Assembly (NCBI RefSeq): GCF_900106515.1
Contig: NZ_FNWF01000003.1
Location: forward strand, 1,302,001-1,366,000
DNA from: Peptoniphilus lacydonensis
GTDB taxonomy: Bacteria > Bacillota > Clostridia > Tissierellales > Peptoniphilaceae
DNA length: 64,000 nt
Reading direction: 5' to 3'
Shown here: one piece after another, positions 55,984 to 64,000 of the stretch
Layout: each line of letters begins with the position of its first letter
How positions within the stretch are numbered: position 1 is the stretch's first letter
The notes under the pieces: generated by a model
Told to the model about the DNA's origin: nothing
The model's database searches: none
What the model saw: the letters and a program-made list of their open reading frames with translations, nothing else
Made by a program: the position numbers and the translations under genes

Positions 55984-56490
55984 ATGGAGCGTTCATTAAT
56001 AAATGCGGCAGAACTTGATCTTGAAGAAAGAGTTGTATCTATAAATAGAGTTGCTAAAGTAGTTAAGGGTGGTAGAAATTTTAGATTCTCTGCTCTAGTT
56101 GTTGTTGGCGACAGAAATGGACATGTTGGTGTAGGTACAGGTAAAGCTCTAGAAGTTCCTGAAGCAATAAGAAAAGCAACACAAGATGCTAGAAAGCATA
56201 TTATAAAAGTAAACCTATTAAACACTTCTATTCCTCATCAAGTAACTGGAATTTATGGTGCAGGTAGAGTTTTCTTAAAACCAGCAAGAGAAGGTACAGG
56301 GGTTATTGCAGGTGGAGCAGTTCGTGCTGTTTGTGAGCTTGCAGGTATAACTGATATTCGTACAAAAAATATTGGAACTAACAATCCGAGAAATATTGTT
56401 AATGCAACTATGGAAGGTTTAAAACAATTAAAAACAGTTGAATCAGTTGCAAAACTTAGAAATAAATCAGTGGATGAAATTTTAGGATAG
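55984..56490 (+). CDS. rpsE: 30S ribosomal protein S5
   Basis: A 168-aa protein shaping the mRNA entrance and decoding fidelity. [40 protein letters not shown] and [20 protein letters not shown] are typical. RBS AAGGAGG. Confidence 0.98.
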   Translation: MERSLINAAELDLEERVVSINRVAKVVKGGRNFRFSALVVVGDRNGHVGVGTGKALEVPEAIRKATQDARKHIIKVNLLNTSIPHQVTGIYGAGRVFLKPAREGTGVIAGGAVRAVCELAGITDIRTKNIGTNNPRNIVNATMEGLKQLKTVESVAKLRNKSVDEILG

Positions 56491-56501
56491 GAGGAAATTA
56501 G

Positions 56502-56678
56502 ATGAGTACAATAAAAATTAAACTTGTAAAAAGTCCTATCGGCAAAATACCTAAACACAGAAAGACAATAAAGGCTCTTGGCCTTAAAAAGATTAACCAA
56601 GTTGTTGAAAAAAATGATACACCTCAAATTAGAGGTATGTTAAAACAAGTCGATTATATGATCGAAGTAGAAGAATAA
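56502..56678 (+). CDS. rpmD: 50S ribosomal protein L30
   Basis: A 58-aa protein read directly from sequence: [20 protein letters not shown] then [13 protein letters not shown] and a C-terminal [24 protein letters not shown], 11 nt after the rpsE stop. Confidence 0.96.
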   Translation: MSTIKIKLVKSPIGKIPKHRKTIKALGLKKINQVVEKNDTPQIRGMLKQVDYMIEVEE

Positions 56679-56691
56679 GGAGGTGTACCTA

Positions 56692-57141
56692 ATGAAGTTA
56701 CATGACTTAAGACCAAATGAAGGCGGCGGAGTTAAAGCTAGAAAAAGAGTAGGTCGTGGAATTGGTTCCGGTACTGGCAAAACTTCTGGCAGAGGTCACA
56801 AAGGACAAAATGCAAGAAGTGGCGGAGGAGTTAGACCTGGTTTTGAAGGTGGACAAATGCCACTATTTAGACGTCTTCCAAAAAGAGGATTTACAAATAA
56901 CTTTAAGAAAGAATATGCAGTATTAAATGTAGCAGATCTTAATGTATTTGAAGAAGGAACTGAAATCACTCCTGAATTCTTAATAGAAAATAATTATGTA
57001 AAAGCTGCAAAAGCTAAAGACGGAATTAGAATTTTGGGAGATGGTGAATTAAATGTTAAATTAACTGTTAGAGCTCAGCATTTCTCAAAATCTGCTAAAG
57101 AAAAAATTGAGGCTTGCGGAGGAAAGGCCGAGGTGATCTAA
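56692..57141 (+). CDS. rplO: 50S ribosomal protein L15
   Basis: A 149-aa late-assembly protein. [40 protein letters not shown] and [17 protein letters not shown] are diagnostic. The ATG after AGGAGGTGTACCTA is used; an in-frame GTG lies within that binding site. Its TAA overlaps the secY ATG. Confidence 0.97.
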   Translation: MKLHDLRPNEGGGVKARKRVGRGIGSGTGKTSGRGHKGQNARSGGGVRPGFEGGQMPLFRRLPKRGFTNNFKKEYAVLNVADLNVFEEGTEITPEFLIENNYVKAAKAKDGIRILGDGELNVKLTVRAQHFSKSAKEKIEACGGKAEVI

Positions 57142-58421
57142 TGTTATCCACTTTTAAGGAAGCATGGAAAGTAGAGTCACTTCGAAAGAAGATGCTTTTC
57201 ACTTTATTTATGCTTCTAATTTATAGACTTGGATCTCATATTCCAGTTCCATATATGAATTCACAAGTTATTTCACAACTTATGAGCGGGGCTGATGGAT
57301 CAATCTTTTCCTTCCTTGACTTAATGGCAGGAGGAAACTTTAGACGATTTACAATTTTTGCTGCAAACATATATCCCTATGTAACAGCATCAATTATTCT
57401 TCAACTTTTGACAATTGCAATTCCATCTCTTGAATCTTTGGCTAAAGAAGGAGAAACTGGAAGAAAAGCAATTGCAAAATATACTAGATATTTATCAATC
57501 GCAATAGCTCTTGTACAAGCTATTGGATATACTTTTGGATTTTTTAGAACTGCCATTAATGCTACAACTACTATTGAATATATAACTGTTATTATCTCAA
57601 TAGTTGCAGGTACAGCAATTTTAGTTTGGATAGGAGAACAAATTACTGAACATGGAATTGGAAATGGTATTTCAATATTAATTTTTGCAGGTATTGTTTC
57701 AAGATTTCCAATTGATATTGCTAAGTCCATAGCACTTGTTAAAGCTGGTCAAGCAAGTCCTGTTTTCTTAGTGCTATTCGTAATAATTTCAATTGCAATT
57801 GTTGTATTTGTTGTTACACTTACTGAAGGTGAAAGAAGAATTCCTGTTCAATATGCAAAAAGAGTTGTAGGAAGAAAAATGTATGGTGGACAATCTACTC
57901 ATATTCCTATTAAAGTTTTGATGACTGGTGTAATGCCAATTATCTTTGCCAATTCACTTCTTGCAATTCCAGCTACTATTGCAATGTTTACAAGTGAATC
58001 AACAAGAAATTGGATTCAAAAATGGTTAACTCCTGCAGGAGGACCTGGAGCTGTGATTTATATAATTTTCACAGTAATTTTGATTGTATTCTTTACTTTC
58101 TTCTATACGACAATTCAATTTAATACTGTTGAGTATTCTAAAAATTTACAAGCTAATGGCGGATTTATTAGTGGCATTAGAGCAGGAAAACCAACAAGTG
58201 ATTATCTTGGAAGAACTTTAAATAGATTAGTTATGCCGGGTGCAATTGCACTTTCTATACTTGCAATTCTTCCAACAATTTTAACAATGGTTTCAAAACT
58301 TCCATTTAACTATGGTGGAACTTCAATCATTATCGTAGTTGGTGTTGTGCTTGAAATTCATAGGATATTAGAACAACAATTGATTATGAGAAATTATCGT
58401 GGTTTCTTAAAGAATAAATAG
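57141..58421 (+). CDS. secY: Preprotein translocase subunit SecY
   Basis: A 426-aa channel of the Sec translocon with ten membrane helices. LFMLLIYRLGSHIPVPYMNS starts helix 1 and the cytoplasmic QYAKRVVGRKMYGGQ loop for SecA and the ribosome follows. The start is ATG at 57141, sharing a base with the rplO stop, after GAGGTGAT; this gives [11 protein letters not shown] as in relatives. Confidence 0.97.
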   Translation: MLSTFKEAWKVESLRKKMLFTLFMLLIYRLGSHIPVPYMNSQVISQLMSGADGSIFSFLDLMAGGNFRRFTIFAANIYPYVTASIILQLLTIAIPSLESLAKEGETGRKAIAKYTRYLSIAIALVQAIGYTFGFFRTAINATTTIEYITVIISIVAGTAILVWIGEQITEHGIGNGISILIFAGIVSRFPIDIAKSIALVKAGQASPVFLVLFVIISIAIVVFVVTLTEGERRIPVQYAKRVVGRKMYGGQSTHIPIKVLMTGVMPIIFANSLLAIPATIAMFTSESTRNWIQKWLTPAGGPGAVIYIIFTVILIVFFTFFYTTIQFNTVEYSKNLQANGGFISGIRAGKPTSDYLGRTLNRLVMPGAIALSILAILPTILTMVSKLPFNYGGTSIIIVVGVVLEIHRILEQQLIMRNYRGFLKNK

Positions 58422-58431
58422 GGGGCATTAT

Positions 58432-59073
58432 ATGAAATTAGTTATATTGGGACCTCCAGGAGCAGGCAAAGGCACACAAGCTGAATATATTGTAGATAAA
58501 TACAATATTCCACATATTTCAACTGGAGATATCTTTAGAGAAAATATTAAAAATAATACAGAACTTGGAAAAAAAGCAAAGTCATATATGGACAAAGGTC
58601 TTTTAGTTCCAGACGAACTAGTAATTGCACTTGTTGAAGATAGACTTAACAAGGATGATGCAAAAGATGGATTTTTGCTAGATGGTTTTCCAAGGACTGT
58701 AGCTCAGGCAGTAAGTCTTGATTCAATTTTGGATAAGAATAATGAAAGGCTTACTAAAGTAATTAATATTTCAGTTGATCCTGAGATTTTAATTGAAAGA
58801 GCTGTTGGAAGACGTGTATGTAAAACTTGTGGTATGACTTATCATGTAAAATTCAATCCTCCAAAAGAAGATGGAATTTGTGATAAAGATGGTACTAAGC
58901 TTATTCAAAGAGATGACGATACTGAAGAAACTGTAAAGACAAGAATTTCAGTTTACTTTGATCAAACTGCACCTCTTATTGACTATTACAGAGCACAAAA
59001 TCTTCTTATTGATATTGATGGTGCAAAAGATATTGACAAAGTATTTGAAGATATAGTGACTGGTTTAGAATAG
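58432..59073 (+). CDS. adk: Adenylate kinase
   Basis: A 213-aa enzyme catalysing ATP + AMP to two ADP. The P-loop GPPGAGKGT is residues 7-15; DGFPRTVAQA is the AMP/lid region. The long-form lid has Cys-x2-Cys (CKTC) and Cys-x2-Asp (CDKD), the three-Cys-one-Asp zinc site found in Bacillus. In most Firmicutes map follows; it does not here. Confidence 0.98.
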   Translation: MKLVILGPPGAGKGTQAEYIVDKYNIPHISTGDIFRENIKNNTELGKKAKSYMDKGLLVPDELVIALVEDRLNKDDAKDGFLLDGFPRTVAQAVSLDSILDKNNERLTKVINISVDPEILIERAVGRRVCKTCGMTYHVKFNPPKEDGICDKDGTKLIQRDDDTEETVKTRISVYFDQTAPLIDYYRAQNLLIDIDGAKDIDKVFEDIVTGLE

Positions 59074-59076
59074 ATA

Positions 59077-59331
59077 ATGGATAATACATTTAGTCTTTTG
59101 AGAGGACAAGTTGTAAGATCCAAAAAAGGGAGAGACGAGGGAAAAGTATTTGTAATCACAGAGATTATAGATGAGAATTTTCTCTATCTAGTTGATGGGA
59201 AACTTAGAAAGCTAGATCGACCAAAGAAAAAAAAGGTAAAACATCTTTATATTTATAACAGTTTTGTTGATCTTGATATAAAAGATTTAAATGACAGTTA
59301 TATTAGAAAGAAACTATTACCTTATAGCTAA
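59077..59331 (+). CDS. KOW-domain RNA-binding protein
   Basis: An 84-aa protein like those found between map and infA in Clostridia and other Firmicutes. The KOW stretch is SLLRGQVVRSKKGRDEGKVF, followed by a basic KLDRPKKKKVKHL. Its role is unknown; ribosome association is assumed from fold and position. It starts 3 nt after the adk stop without a clear Shine-Dalgarno. Confidence 0.85.
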   Translation: MDNTFSLLRGQVVRSKKGRDEGKVFVITEIIDENFLYLVDGKLRKLDRPKKKKVKHLYIYNSFVDLDIKDLNDSYIRKKLLPYS

Positions 59332-59349
59332 AGGAGGATCCTTAATAAT

Positions 59350-59568
59350 ATGGCTAAAGAAGATGTAATAGAAGTCGAAGGCGTTGTTGTGGACGCTCTT
59401 CCCAATACTCAGTTCAAAGTAGAACTTGAAAACGGACATATCATACTTGCTCATATTTCAGGTAAATTGAGAATGAATTATATTAGAATTCTCCCTGGTG
59501 ATAAGGTGACAGTTGAGCTTTCACCTTATGATCTTACAAGGGGTAGAATAACTTGGAGAAAAAAATAG
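59350..59568 (+). CDS. infA: Translation initiation factor IF-1
   Basis: A 72-aa OB-fold protein that occupies the A site during initiation. [40 protein letters not shown] and GRITWRKK are diagnostic. RBS AAGGAGG. Confidence 0.98.
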   Translation: MAKEDVIEVEGVVVDALPNTQFKVELENGHIILAHISGKLRMNYIRILPGDKVTVELSPYDLTRGRITWRKK

Positions 59569-59591
59569 TCCTAAAGTTAGGAGGCATTTAA

Positions 59592-59705
59592 ATGAAGGTA
59601 AGACCATCTGTAAAAAAGATGTGCGAAAAGTGCAAAATAATTAAGAGAAACGGAAAAGTAATGGTAATTTGCGAAAATCCGAAACATAAACAAAGACAGG
59701 GATAA
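59592..59705 (+). CDS. rpmJ: 50S ribosomal protein L36, zinc type
   Basis: A 37-aa protein read directly: [20 protein letters not shown] then [17 protein letters not shown]. Cys11, Cys14, Cys27 and His32 form the zinc site. RBS TAGGAGG. Confidence 0.98.
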   Translation: MKVRPSVKKMCEKCKIIKRNGKVMVICENPKHKQRQG

Positions 59706-59716
59706 GGGAGGTAATT

Positions 59717-60079
59717 ATGGCTAGAATTTCCGGTGTAGATTTACCGAGAGAAAAGAGAGTTGAAATTGGACTCACTTATATTTACGGTATAGGAAAACCT
59801 AGAGCTCAAGCAATTTTAACTGCTGCAGGTGTTGATTTCGACACTCGTGTTAAAGATTTGACAGAAGCTGAACTTGCTAAAATCAGAGAAGAAATAGATA
59901 AATATCACGTAGAAGGAGATTTGCGTCGTGACGTTGCAATGAATATTAAAAGACTTCGTGAAATCAACTGCTACCGTGGAAGAAGACATAAAGCAGGTCT
60001 TCCTGTTAGAGGACAAAAGACTAAGACAAATGCTAGGACAAGAAAAGGTCCTAAGAAACTTGTTAGTAAAGGTAAGTAA
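59717..60079 (+). CDS. rpsM: 30S ribosomal protein S13
   Basis: A 120-aa head protein bridging to 50[21 protein letters not shown], the [19 protein letters not shown] segment and the basic tail [12 protein letters not shown] identify it. RBS GGGAGG. Confidence 0.98.
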   Translation: MARISGVDLPREKRVEIGLTYIYGIGKPRAQAILTAAGVDFDTRVKDLTEAELAKIREEIDKYHVEGDLRRDVAMNIKRLREINCYRGRRHKAGLPVRGQKTKTNARTRKGPKKLVSKGK

Positions 60080-60091
60080 GGGAGGACTTTG

Positions 60092-60487
60092 ATGGCTAAA
60101 AAACAAAAAACTACACGTTCAAGAAGACGTGTACGTAAAAATATTGAAAAAGGAGAAGCTCATATAGCTTCAACATTTAATAACACTATGGTTACTCTTA
60201 CTGATGTTAATGGAAATGTTATTTCTTGGGCAAGTGCTGGACAACTTGGATTTAGAGGTTCAAGAAAGTCAACTCCTTTTGCAGCACAAGAAGCAGCACA
60301 AGAAGCGGCTGAAAAAGCTAAGGAACATGGACTTAAGAGTGTTGACGTATATGTTAAGGGTCCTGGTTCAGGAAGAGAAGCTGCAATTAGATCTCTCCAA
60401 GCATCAGGTCTTGAAGTAACTATGATTAAAGATGTTACTCCAATTCCTCACAATGGATGTAGACCACCAAAACGTAGAAGAGTCTAA
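60092..60487 (+). CDS. rpsK: 30S ribosomal protein S11
   Basis: A 131-aa platform protein. [40 protein letters not shown] and [15 protein letters not shown] are typical. ATG at 60092 is 6 nt after GGGAGG; the TTG one codon earlier is closer and less likely. rpsD, usually next, is absent. Confidence 0.97.
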   Translation: MAKKQKTTRSRRRVRKNIEKGEAHIASTFNNTMVTLTDVNGNVISWASAGQLGFRGSRKSTPFAAQEAAQEAAEKAKEHGLKSVDVYVKGPGSGREAAIRSLQASGLEVTMIKDVTPIPHNGCRPPKRRRV

Positions 60488-60513
60488 ACTATTTGTCGAA
60501 AAGGAGGGTACCC

Positions 60514-61461
60514 ATGATAGAAATTGAAAAACCTAGAATTAGTATTGAAGAATTAGATGAGTCAGGTTTATATGGCAAGTTTGTTGTCGAACCACTAGAA
60601 GCAGGATTTGGTATCACTATTGGAAATTCCTTAAGAAGAGTGTTACTTTCCTCTTTACCTGGCGCAGCGGTATCTTTTATAAATATACGTGGCGTTGAAC
60701 ATGAATTTGATACAATTCCTGGTGTATTGGAAGATGTACCTGAAATAGTTTTAAATATTAAATCTATAGTTTTAAAGATGACTGAAGATGAGCCAGTAAA
60801 ACTAACAATAGAAAAAAAAGGCAAGGGAGAAATTAAAGCTTCAGATATTGAGCTTGCACCTCATGTAACGGTTATTAATCCAGATCAACATATAGCTACT
60901 TTAAATGACGATGCTGATTTTTATCTTGAGATGATGGTTGAAAAAGGAAGAGGTTATGAACCTTCTGAGCTTAAAAAAGATGAAATAACTGAAATTGGTG
61001 TTATTCCAATGGATTCTAACTTTACGCCTGTTGAAAAAGTAAACTGGAAAGTCGAAAATACAAGAGTTGGCCAAAGAACTGATTATGATAGATTGATCCT
61101 TGAAGTCACAACAGATGGTTCAATGAAAGCAGATGAAGCTACATCTCTTGCGGCAAAAATCTTGACAGAGCATCTTGAACTTTTCATTGGTCTTAAAGAA
61201 CATGTCAGTGAAATAAATTTGATGGTTGAAAAAGAAGAAGATCAAAAAGAAAAGGTTCTTGAAATGACAGTTGAAGAATTAGATTTATCTGTTAGATCGT
61301 TTAACTGTTTAAAAAGAGCTGGAATAAATAGCGTTGAGGAACTAACTAATAAGACTGAGAGCGAAATGATGAAAGTAAGAAATCTTGGAAGGAAATCTTT
61401 GCAAGAAGTTACTGAGAAGCTTGAAGAATTAGGACTTAGTCTCAAATCTGAAGAAGAATAA
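60514..61461 (+). CDS. rpoA: RNA polymerase subunit alpha
   Basis: A 315-aa subunit that nucleates RNA polymerase assembly. Its N-terminal dimer domain has [20 protein letters not shown] and its C-terminal UP-element/activator domain has [20 protein letters not shown] and [20 protein letters not shown]. The ATG after AAAGGAGGG is used; an earlier in-frame TTG at 60493 is rejected. Confidence 0.98.
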   Translation: MIEIEKPRISIEELDESGLYGKFVVEPLEAGFGITIGNSLRRVLLSSLPGAAVSFINIRGVEHEFDTIPGVLEDVPEIVLNIKSIVLKMTEDEPVKLTIEKKGKGEIKASDIELAPHVTVINPDQHIATLNDDADFYLEMMVEKGRGYEPSELKKDEITEIGVIPMDSNFTPVEKVNWKVENTRVGQRTDYDRLILEVTTDGSMKADEATSLAAKILTEHLELFIGLKEHVSEINLMVEKEEDQKEKVLEMTVEELDLSVRSFNCLKRAGINSVEELTNKTESEMMKVRNLGRKSLQEVTEKLEELGLSLKSEEE

Positions 61462-61471
61462 GGAGGGTATT

Positions 61472-61813
61472 ATGGCAAAAAATAGAAAACTTGGCCGTAA
61501 TTCAAGTCATAGACGTGCAATGCTTAGAAACCTTGTTACTTCTCTTTTACGTGAAGGTAGAATTCAAACTACTCACACTAGAGCAAAGGAAGTTCAAAGA
61601 ATTGCAGATCGAATGATTACGCTTGGAAAAAGAGGCGATCTTCATGCAAGAAGACAAGCTTTAGCATATATTTATTCAGAAGATGTTGTAACAAAAGTAT
61701 TTGATGAATATGCAGAAAAATATGCTGATAGAAATGGTGGATACACTAGAGTATTGAAAGTTGGTCCAAGACGTGGAGACGGTGCAGAAATTTCAATTAT
61801 AGAATTAGTATAA
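61472..61813 (+). CDS. rplQ: 50S ribosomal protein L17
   Basis: A 113-aa protein at the tunnel exit, last gene of the superoperon. [20 protein letters not shown] and [20 protein letters not shown] are diagnostic. A terminator lies immediately behind the stop. Confidence 0.98.
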   Translation: MAKNRKLGRNSSHRRAMLRNLVTSLLREGRIQTTHTRAKEVQRIADRMITLGKRGDLHARRQALAYIYSEDVVTKVFDEYAEKYADRNGGYTRVLKVGPRRGDGAEISIIELV

Positions 61814-61840
61814 GGAAATCCAATGGGGTTTCCTTTTTTT
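61814..61840 (+). terminator. Terminator of the ribosomal superoperon
   Basis: An 8-bp stem GGAAATCC/GGGTTTCC (one G-U), loop AATG and seven T residues. Confidence 0.92.
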
Positions 61841-61872
61841 AATTGTTTTAATATAATATATTTGGTGATAAT

Positions 61873-62790
61873 ATGATAAATGTTGTTGGACTTGGTTCTA
61901 CTTCTTCAAAAGATTTGACACTTGAGGCAGTAGAAATTATGAAGAATGGAAATAATAATTATTTAAGGACAGATAATCATGATTCTGTAAAATTTTTTAA
62001 AGAAAATAAAATTTCTTATGAGTCTTTTGATTATCTATATGAAGAATCAGAAAGTTTTGAGGATGTTTACAATAAAATTGTAGATTTTTTAATTGAAAAA
62101 TCAAAAAAAGGTGATATAAATTATTTTGTTCCGGGAAATCCCTTTGTGGCAGAAAAAACAGTGAAACTTTTATTAAATAGTGATGTTGACATAAATATTA
62201 CTAGTGGTATTTCTTTTATTGAGCCTGTACTTGCAGCAGTAGGTCGTGACGCTGTTGATGGTCTTTTGTTTTTAGATTCTTATGCAAATAGATTTGATTT
62301 TGATTTAAGAAGGGACACATTAATTACTCAAATTTATAACAAAAGGATTGCATCTGATGTTTCTCTTTCATTGCAAGAAGTTTATAGAGAAAATGATTTA
62401 GCTTATGTAATTACTAATGCTGGACTTGAGGATGAAATTGTAAGGGAAATAGAGATCTATAAGCTTCCAAGAATTGAAGATTATAATCATCAATCCTGTG
62501 TATACATACCTAGAACTAGTGGAAGTAGTTTTAATGTTTTGTTTTCTAAAATAAATAATTTGTTGCGTGATGAAGATATTTTTTTAGATGAAGAAATTTT
62601 TGAGAAAATGAAATCAGAAGTTATAAAAAAATCAAAGAACCTTTCTATGGATTTTGAAAATGAGGAAGATATTCTAATTTACTCATTAATTTTGATTTTG
62701 TTAAAATATAATGAAGGTATAATTGATTTGCGAGATATTTTAGAAGAAATGGATAAAAAATTGGATAAAATAGCGATTTTTTTCAAATAA
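61873..62790 (+). CDS. YabN-like protein: tetrapyrrole-methylase domain with vestigial MazG part
   Basis: A 305-aa protein. Residues 1-225 match the SAM-binding tetrapyrrole methylase fold of YabN: NVVGLGSTSSKDLTLEAVEI, VPGNPFVAEKTVKLL, SFIEPVLAAVGRDAVDGLLF and LSLQEVYRENDLAYVITNAG. In YabN a MazG nucleotide pyrophosphohydrolase domain follows. Here only about 75 residues remain, lacking the metal-binding EExxE and ExxD pattern, so hydrolysis is unlikely. Gene order with hup, rqcP and divIC confirms the yabN position. Function of the methylase part is unknown even in Bacillus. Confidence 0.82.
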   Translation: MINVVGLGSTSSKDLTLEAVEIMKNGNNNYLRTDNHDSVKFFKENKISYESFDYLYEESESFEDVYNKIVDFLIEKSKKGDINYFVPGNPFVAEKTVKLLLNSDVDINITSGISFIEPVLAAVGRDAVDGLLFLDSYANRFDFDLRRDTLITQIYNKRIASDVSLSLQEVYRENDLAYVITNAGLEDEIVREIEIYKLPRIEDYNHQSCVYIPRTSGSSFNVLFSKINNLLRDEDIFLDEEIFEKMKSEVIKKSKNLSMDFENEEDILIYSLILILLKYNEGIIDLRDILEEMDKKLDKIAIFFK

Positions 62791-62816
62791 GTGTAGAAAA
62801 TAAAGTCAACATGAGT

Positions 62817-62822
62817 TATAAT
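62817..62822 (+). promoter_or_regulatory. Possible -10 of the hup promoter
   Basis: TATAAT with only a weak TAGAAA 17 nt upstream, about 100 nt before the hup ATG. If used, the hup leader carries the hairpin at 62839. Confidence 0.4.
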
Positions 62823-62838
62823 TGTAACAGTCTTAGGT

Positions 62839-62871
62839 TTGCGTACCCACTTGCGAGTGCGTAATTTTTTT
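62839..62871 (+). terminator. Hairpin with U-tract in the hup leader
   Basis: Stem TTGCGTAC/GTGCGTAA (two G-U pairs) with a 10-nt loop that can form an alternative CACT/AGTG hairpin, followed by seven T residues. It either terminates yabN transcripts or attenuates hup. Confidence 0.7.
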
Positions 62872-62923
62872 GATATTGCAATTCTAAGAAAAGATTAAAA
62901 AAATTCTTCAAGGAGGATATAAA

Positions 62924-63202
62924 ATGAACAAATCAGAATTAGTAGCAAGCATTGCTGAAAAATCAGGTCTTACAAAAAAAGATGCTGAACAAGCTTTAAA
63001 TGGATTTTTAACTTCAGTTCAAGAAGCTCTTGCTGATGGAGAAAAAGTTCAATTAGTTGGATTTGGTACTTTCGAAGTTAGACAAAGAAAAGCTAGAGAA
63101 GGAAGAAACCCTAGAAATCCAGAAGAAGTTATTAAAATTCCTGCATCTAAAGCTCCAGTTTTTAGATCAGGTAAGGCTCTTAAAGAAGCTGTTAATAAGT
63201 AA
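62924..63202 (+). CDS. hup: DNA-binding protein HU
   Basis: A 92-aa histone-like protein that bends and compacts DNA. MNKSELVASIAEKSGLTKKD, VQLVGFGTFEVRQRKAREGR and NPRNPEEVIKIPASKAPVFR with the terminal KALKEAVNK are the classical HU sequence. The strong AAGGAGG and its own terminator fit high expression as a monocistron. Confidence 0.98.
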   Translation: MNKSELVASIAEKSGLTKKDAEQALNGFLTSVQEALADGEKVQLVGFGTFEVRQRKAREGRNPRNPEEVIKIPASKAPVFRSGKALKEAVNK

Positions 63203-63203
63203 T

Positions 63204-63231
63204 AAAAAAGAAGGCAATGCCTTCTTTTTTT
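63204..63231. terminator. Bidirectional-type terminator after hup
   Basis: GAAGGC/GCCTTC core with A6 and T6 arms that extend the stem, loop AAT. Confidence 0.92.
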
Positions 63232-63251
63232 ATGCAATTTTTTTCTTTGTA

Positions 63252-63280
63252 TTGAAATTTTCTTGTTTTTTTGATATATT
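63252..63280 (+). promoter_or_regulatory. Promoter of rqcP-divIC
   Basis: TTGAAA (63252-63257), a 17-nt spacer and TATATT (63275-63280). The downstream start codon is only 18 nt away, giving a very short leader. Confidence 0.65.
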
Positions 63281-63297
63281 CATAAGTGGAGTGGATT

Positions 63298-63540
63298 ATG
63301 AGATTAGATAAATTTTTGAAAAACTCAAGACTTATAAAGAGAAGGACTGTGGCAAAAGAAGCTTGTGAAAAGGGTCTTGTTAAGATAAATGAAAAGGTAG
63401 CAAAACCTTCTGAAGATGTAAATATTGATGATATTATTTCTCTAAAACTTGGTGATAAGGAAATAAAAGTAAGAGTCAAAGATATTTCTGATGTTAATAG
63501 CAAGCGTGATGCACAGACTCTTTATGATAGGATTAGTTAA
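63298..63540 (+). CDS. rqcP: RqcP, S4-domain ribosome quality-control factor
   Basis: An 80-aa S4 RNA-binding protein (YabO). In Bacillus it works with RqcH to add alanine tails to nascent chains on stalled 50S subunits. MRLDKFLKNSRLIKRRTVAK and CEKGLVKINEKVAKPSEDV are diagnostic. The ATG at 63298 gives the family start; GTG at 63286 is in the GTGGAGTGG binding region. Confidence 0.93.
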   Translation: MRLDKFLKNSRLIKRRTVAKEACEKGLVKINEKVAKPSEDVNIDDIISLKLGDKEIKVRVKDISDVNSKRDAQTLYDRIS

Positions 63541-63572
63541 AGGATTTTTTGATTTAAATTGGAGCGGGTTTT

Positions 63573-63887
63573 ATGAATGTTAAAAGAAAAAAATTTCCAT
63601 TGGCACTTGCTATTATTATTTTAATCTCTGCTTTATATGGTTCTGTAAAAATTGGAAAGTCTATTTCTTTAAAAAAACAGAAACTTGAAATAATTTCAGA
63701 AAATAATAGAGAAATCTCTAATTTAAAACTTGAAATAGATAATTTAAATTCTGAGCTTGAGAATTCTTCTTCAACTGATTTTATTGAGAAAGTTGCCAGA
63801 GAAGAACTTGGAATGGTGAAGCCAAGAGAAGTAGTTTATGTTGATAAAAATAAGGATAAAACTTCAAAAACTGAAGGGTTAAAATAA
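63573..63887 (+). CDS. divIC: Septum formation initiator, DivIC/FtsB family
   Basis: A 104-aa bitopic division protein: basic N-terminus, one transmembrane helix (FPLALAIIILISALYGSV), an extracellular coiled coil and the conserved DFIEKVAREELGMVKPREVV segment. It helps activate septal wall synthesis with FtsL/DivIB partners. Its position after rqcP matches Bacillus once yabP and yabQ are removed. Confidence 0.92.
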   Translation: MNVKRKKFPLALAIIILISALYGSVKIGKSISLKKQKLEIISENNREISNLKLEIDNLNSELENSSSTDFIEKVAREELGMVKPREVVYVDKNKDKTSKTEGLK

Positions 63888-63903
63888 AATTTAGGAGGAA
63901 ATT

Positions 63904-64000
63904 ATGGATTTATCGCCAGGCGATATTGTAGATGGTGTTGTTACTAAAGTCACTAAATTTGGTGCTTTTGTTGATTTAGGAGAAGGTAAAAGTGGTTTAG
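63904..64000 (+). CDS. S1 RNA-binding domain protein (YabR-like), 3' truncated
   Basis: The first 32 residues are visible before the window ends. LSPGDIVDGVVTKVTKFGAF then VDLGEGKSGL is the start of an S1 domain. Strong AGGAGG precedes the ATG. YabR follows divIC in Bacillus and Clostridia, so that orthologue is likely; the C-terminus cannot be assessed. Confidence 0.85.
   Translation, partial: MDLSPGDIVDGVVTKVTKFGAFVDLGEGKSGL

Overview
The window is low-GC, gene-dense DNA with Gram-positive Shine-Dalgarno sites (AGGAGG), sigma-A-type promoters and many U-tract terminators. It looks like an anaerobic, amino-acid-fermenting, apparently asporogenous Firmicute. The gene set fits the Peptoniphilaceae/Tissierellia (Peptoniphilus, Anaerococcus and relatives): a histidine/formiminoglutamate module, a glutamate-mutase reactivase, two EtfBA pairs, acyl-CoA dehydrogenase, a V/A-type ATPase and FeoAB. 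The genus is inference. There is no CRISPR array, insertion sequence, prophage, rRNA or tRNA gene.

Layout. 1-6.8 kb: the 3' part of a gamma-glutamyltransferase, then uvrB-uvrA and a secreted L,D-transpeptidase. 6.9-9.2 kb: a polar amino-acid ABC transporter. 9.3-15.8 kb: hutH-ftcD-fhs-fchA-glmL, which converts histidine-derived intermediates to glutamate and recovers the formimino carbon through folate. 15.9-21 kb: an orphan membrane ORF, a NUDIX hydrolase, then cysS-mrnC-thyX-rlmB-rae1 and a small membrane protein. 21.2-24 kb: feoA-feoA-feoB and a tiny Cys-rich partner. 24.1-25.6 kb: a minus-strand helix-turn-helix protein with a large unrecognised C-terminus. It is divergent from an operon at 25.7-31.1 kb encoding a GlcD-type flavoprotein, an acyl-CoA dehydrogenase, EtfB, EtfA, LrgA and LrgB. 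31.5-39.9 kb: a nine-gene V/A-type ATPase operon. 40-41.3 kb: a minus-strand CofE-like protein. 41.5-45.5 kb: ftsE-ftsX, a LytM/coiled-coil hydrolase and a CtpA protease. 45.7-47.5 kb: a second etfBA on the minus strand.

48-61.8 kb: the S10-spc-alpha ribosomal superoperon behind one strong promoter and a folded 200-nt leader. It runs from rpsJ to rplQ with secY, adk, a KOW protein and infA inside, but without map and rpsD at their usual places. 61.9-64 kb: the yabN-hup-rqcP-divIC-yabR block, without the sporulation genes yabP and yabQ that sit there in spore formers. The S1-domain gene is cut by the window end.

How it works together: amino acids enter by ABC transport and peptide or glutathione trimming, and histidine and glutamate are fermented. 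Electrons pass through Etf flavoproteins and acyl-CoA dehydrogenase, and the V/A-type ATPase links ATP to ion gradients. The least explained items are the HTH/unknown-domain protein with its palindromic promoter, the GlcD-Acd-Etf-LrgAB operon, the CofE homologue in a presumably F420-free organism, and the leaders upstream of rpsJ and hup. Several genes (uvrA, the V-ATPase G/H, I and A subunits, others) appear to start at TTG behind Shine-Dalgarno sites that themselves contain GTG, so naive start calls are slightly too long.
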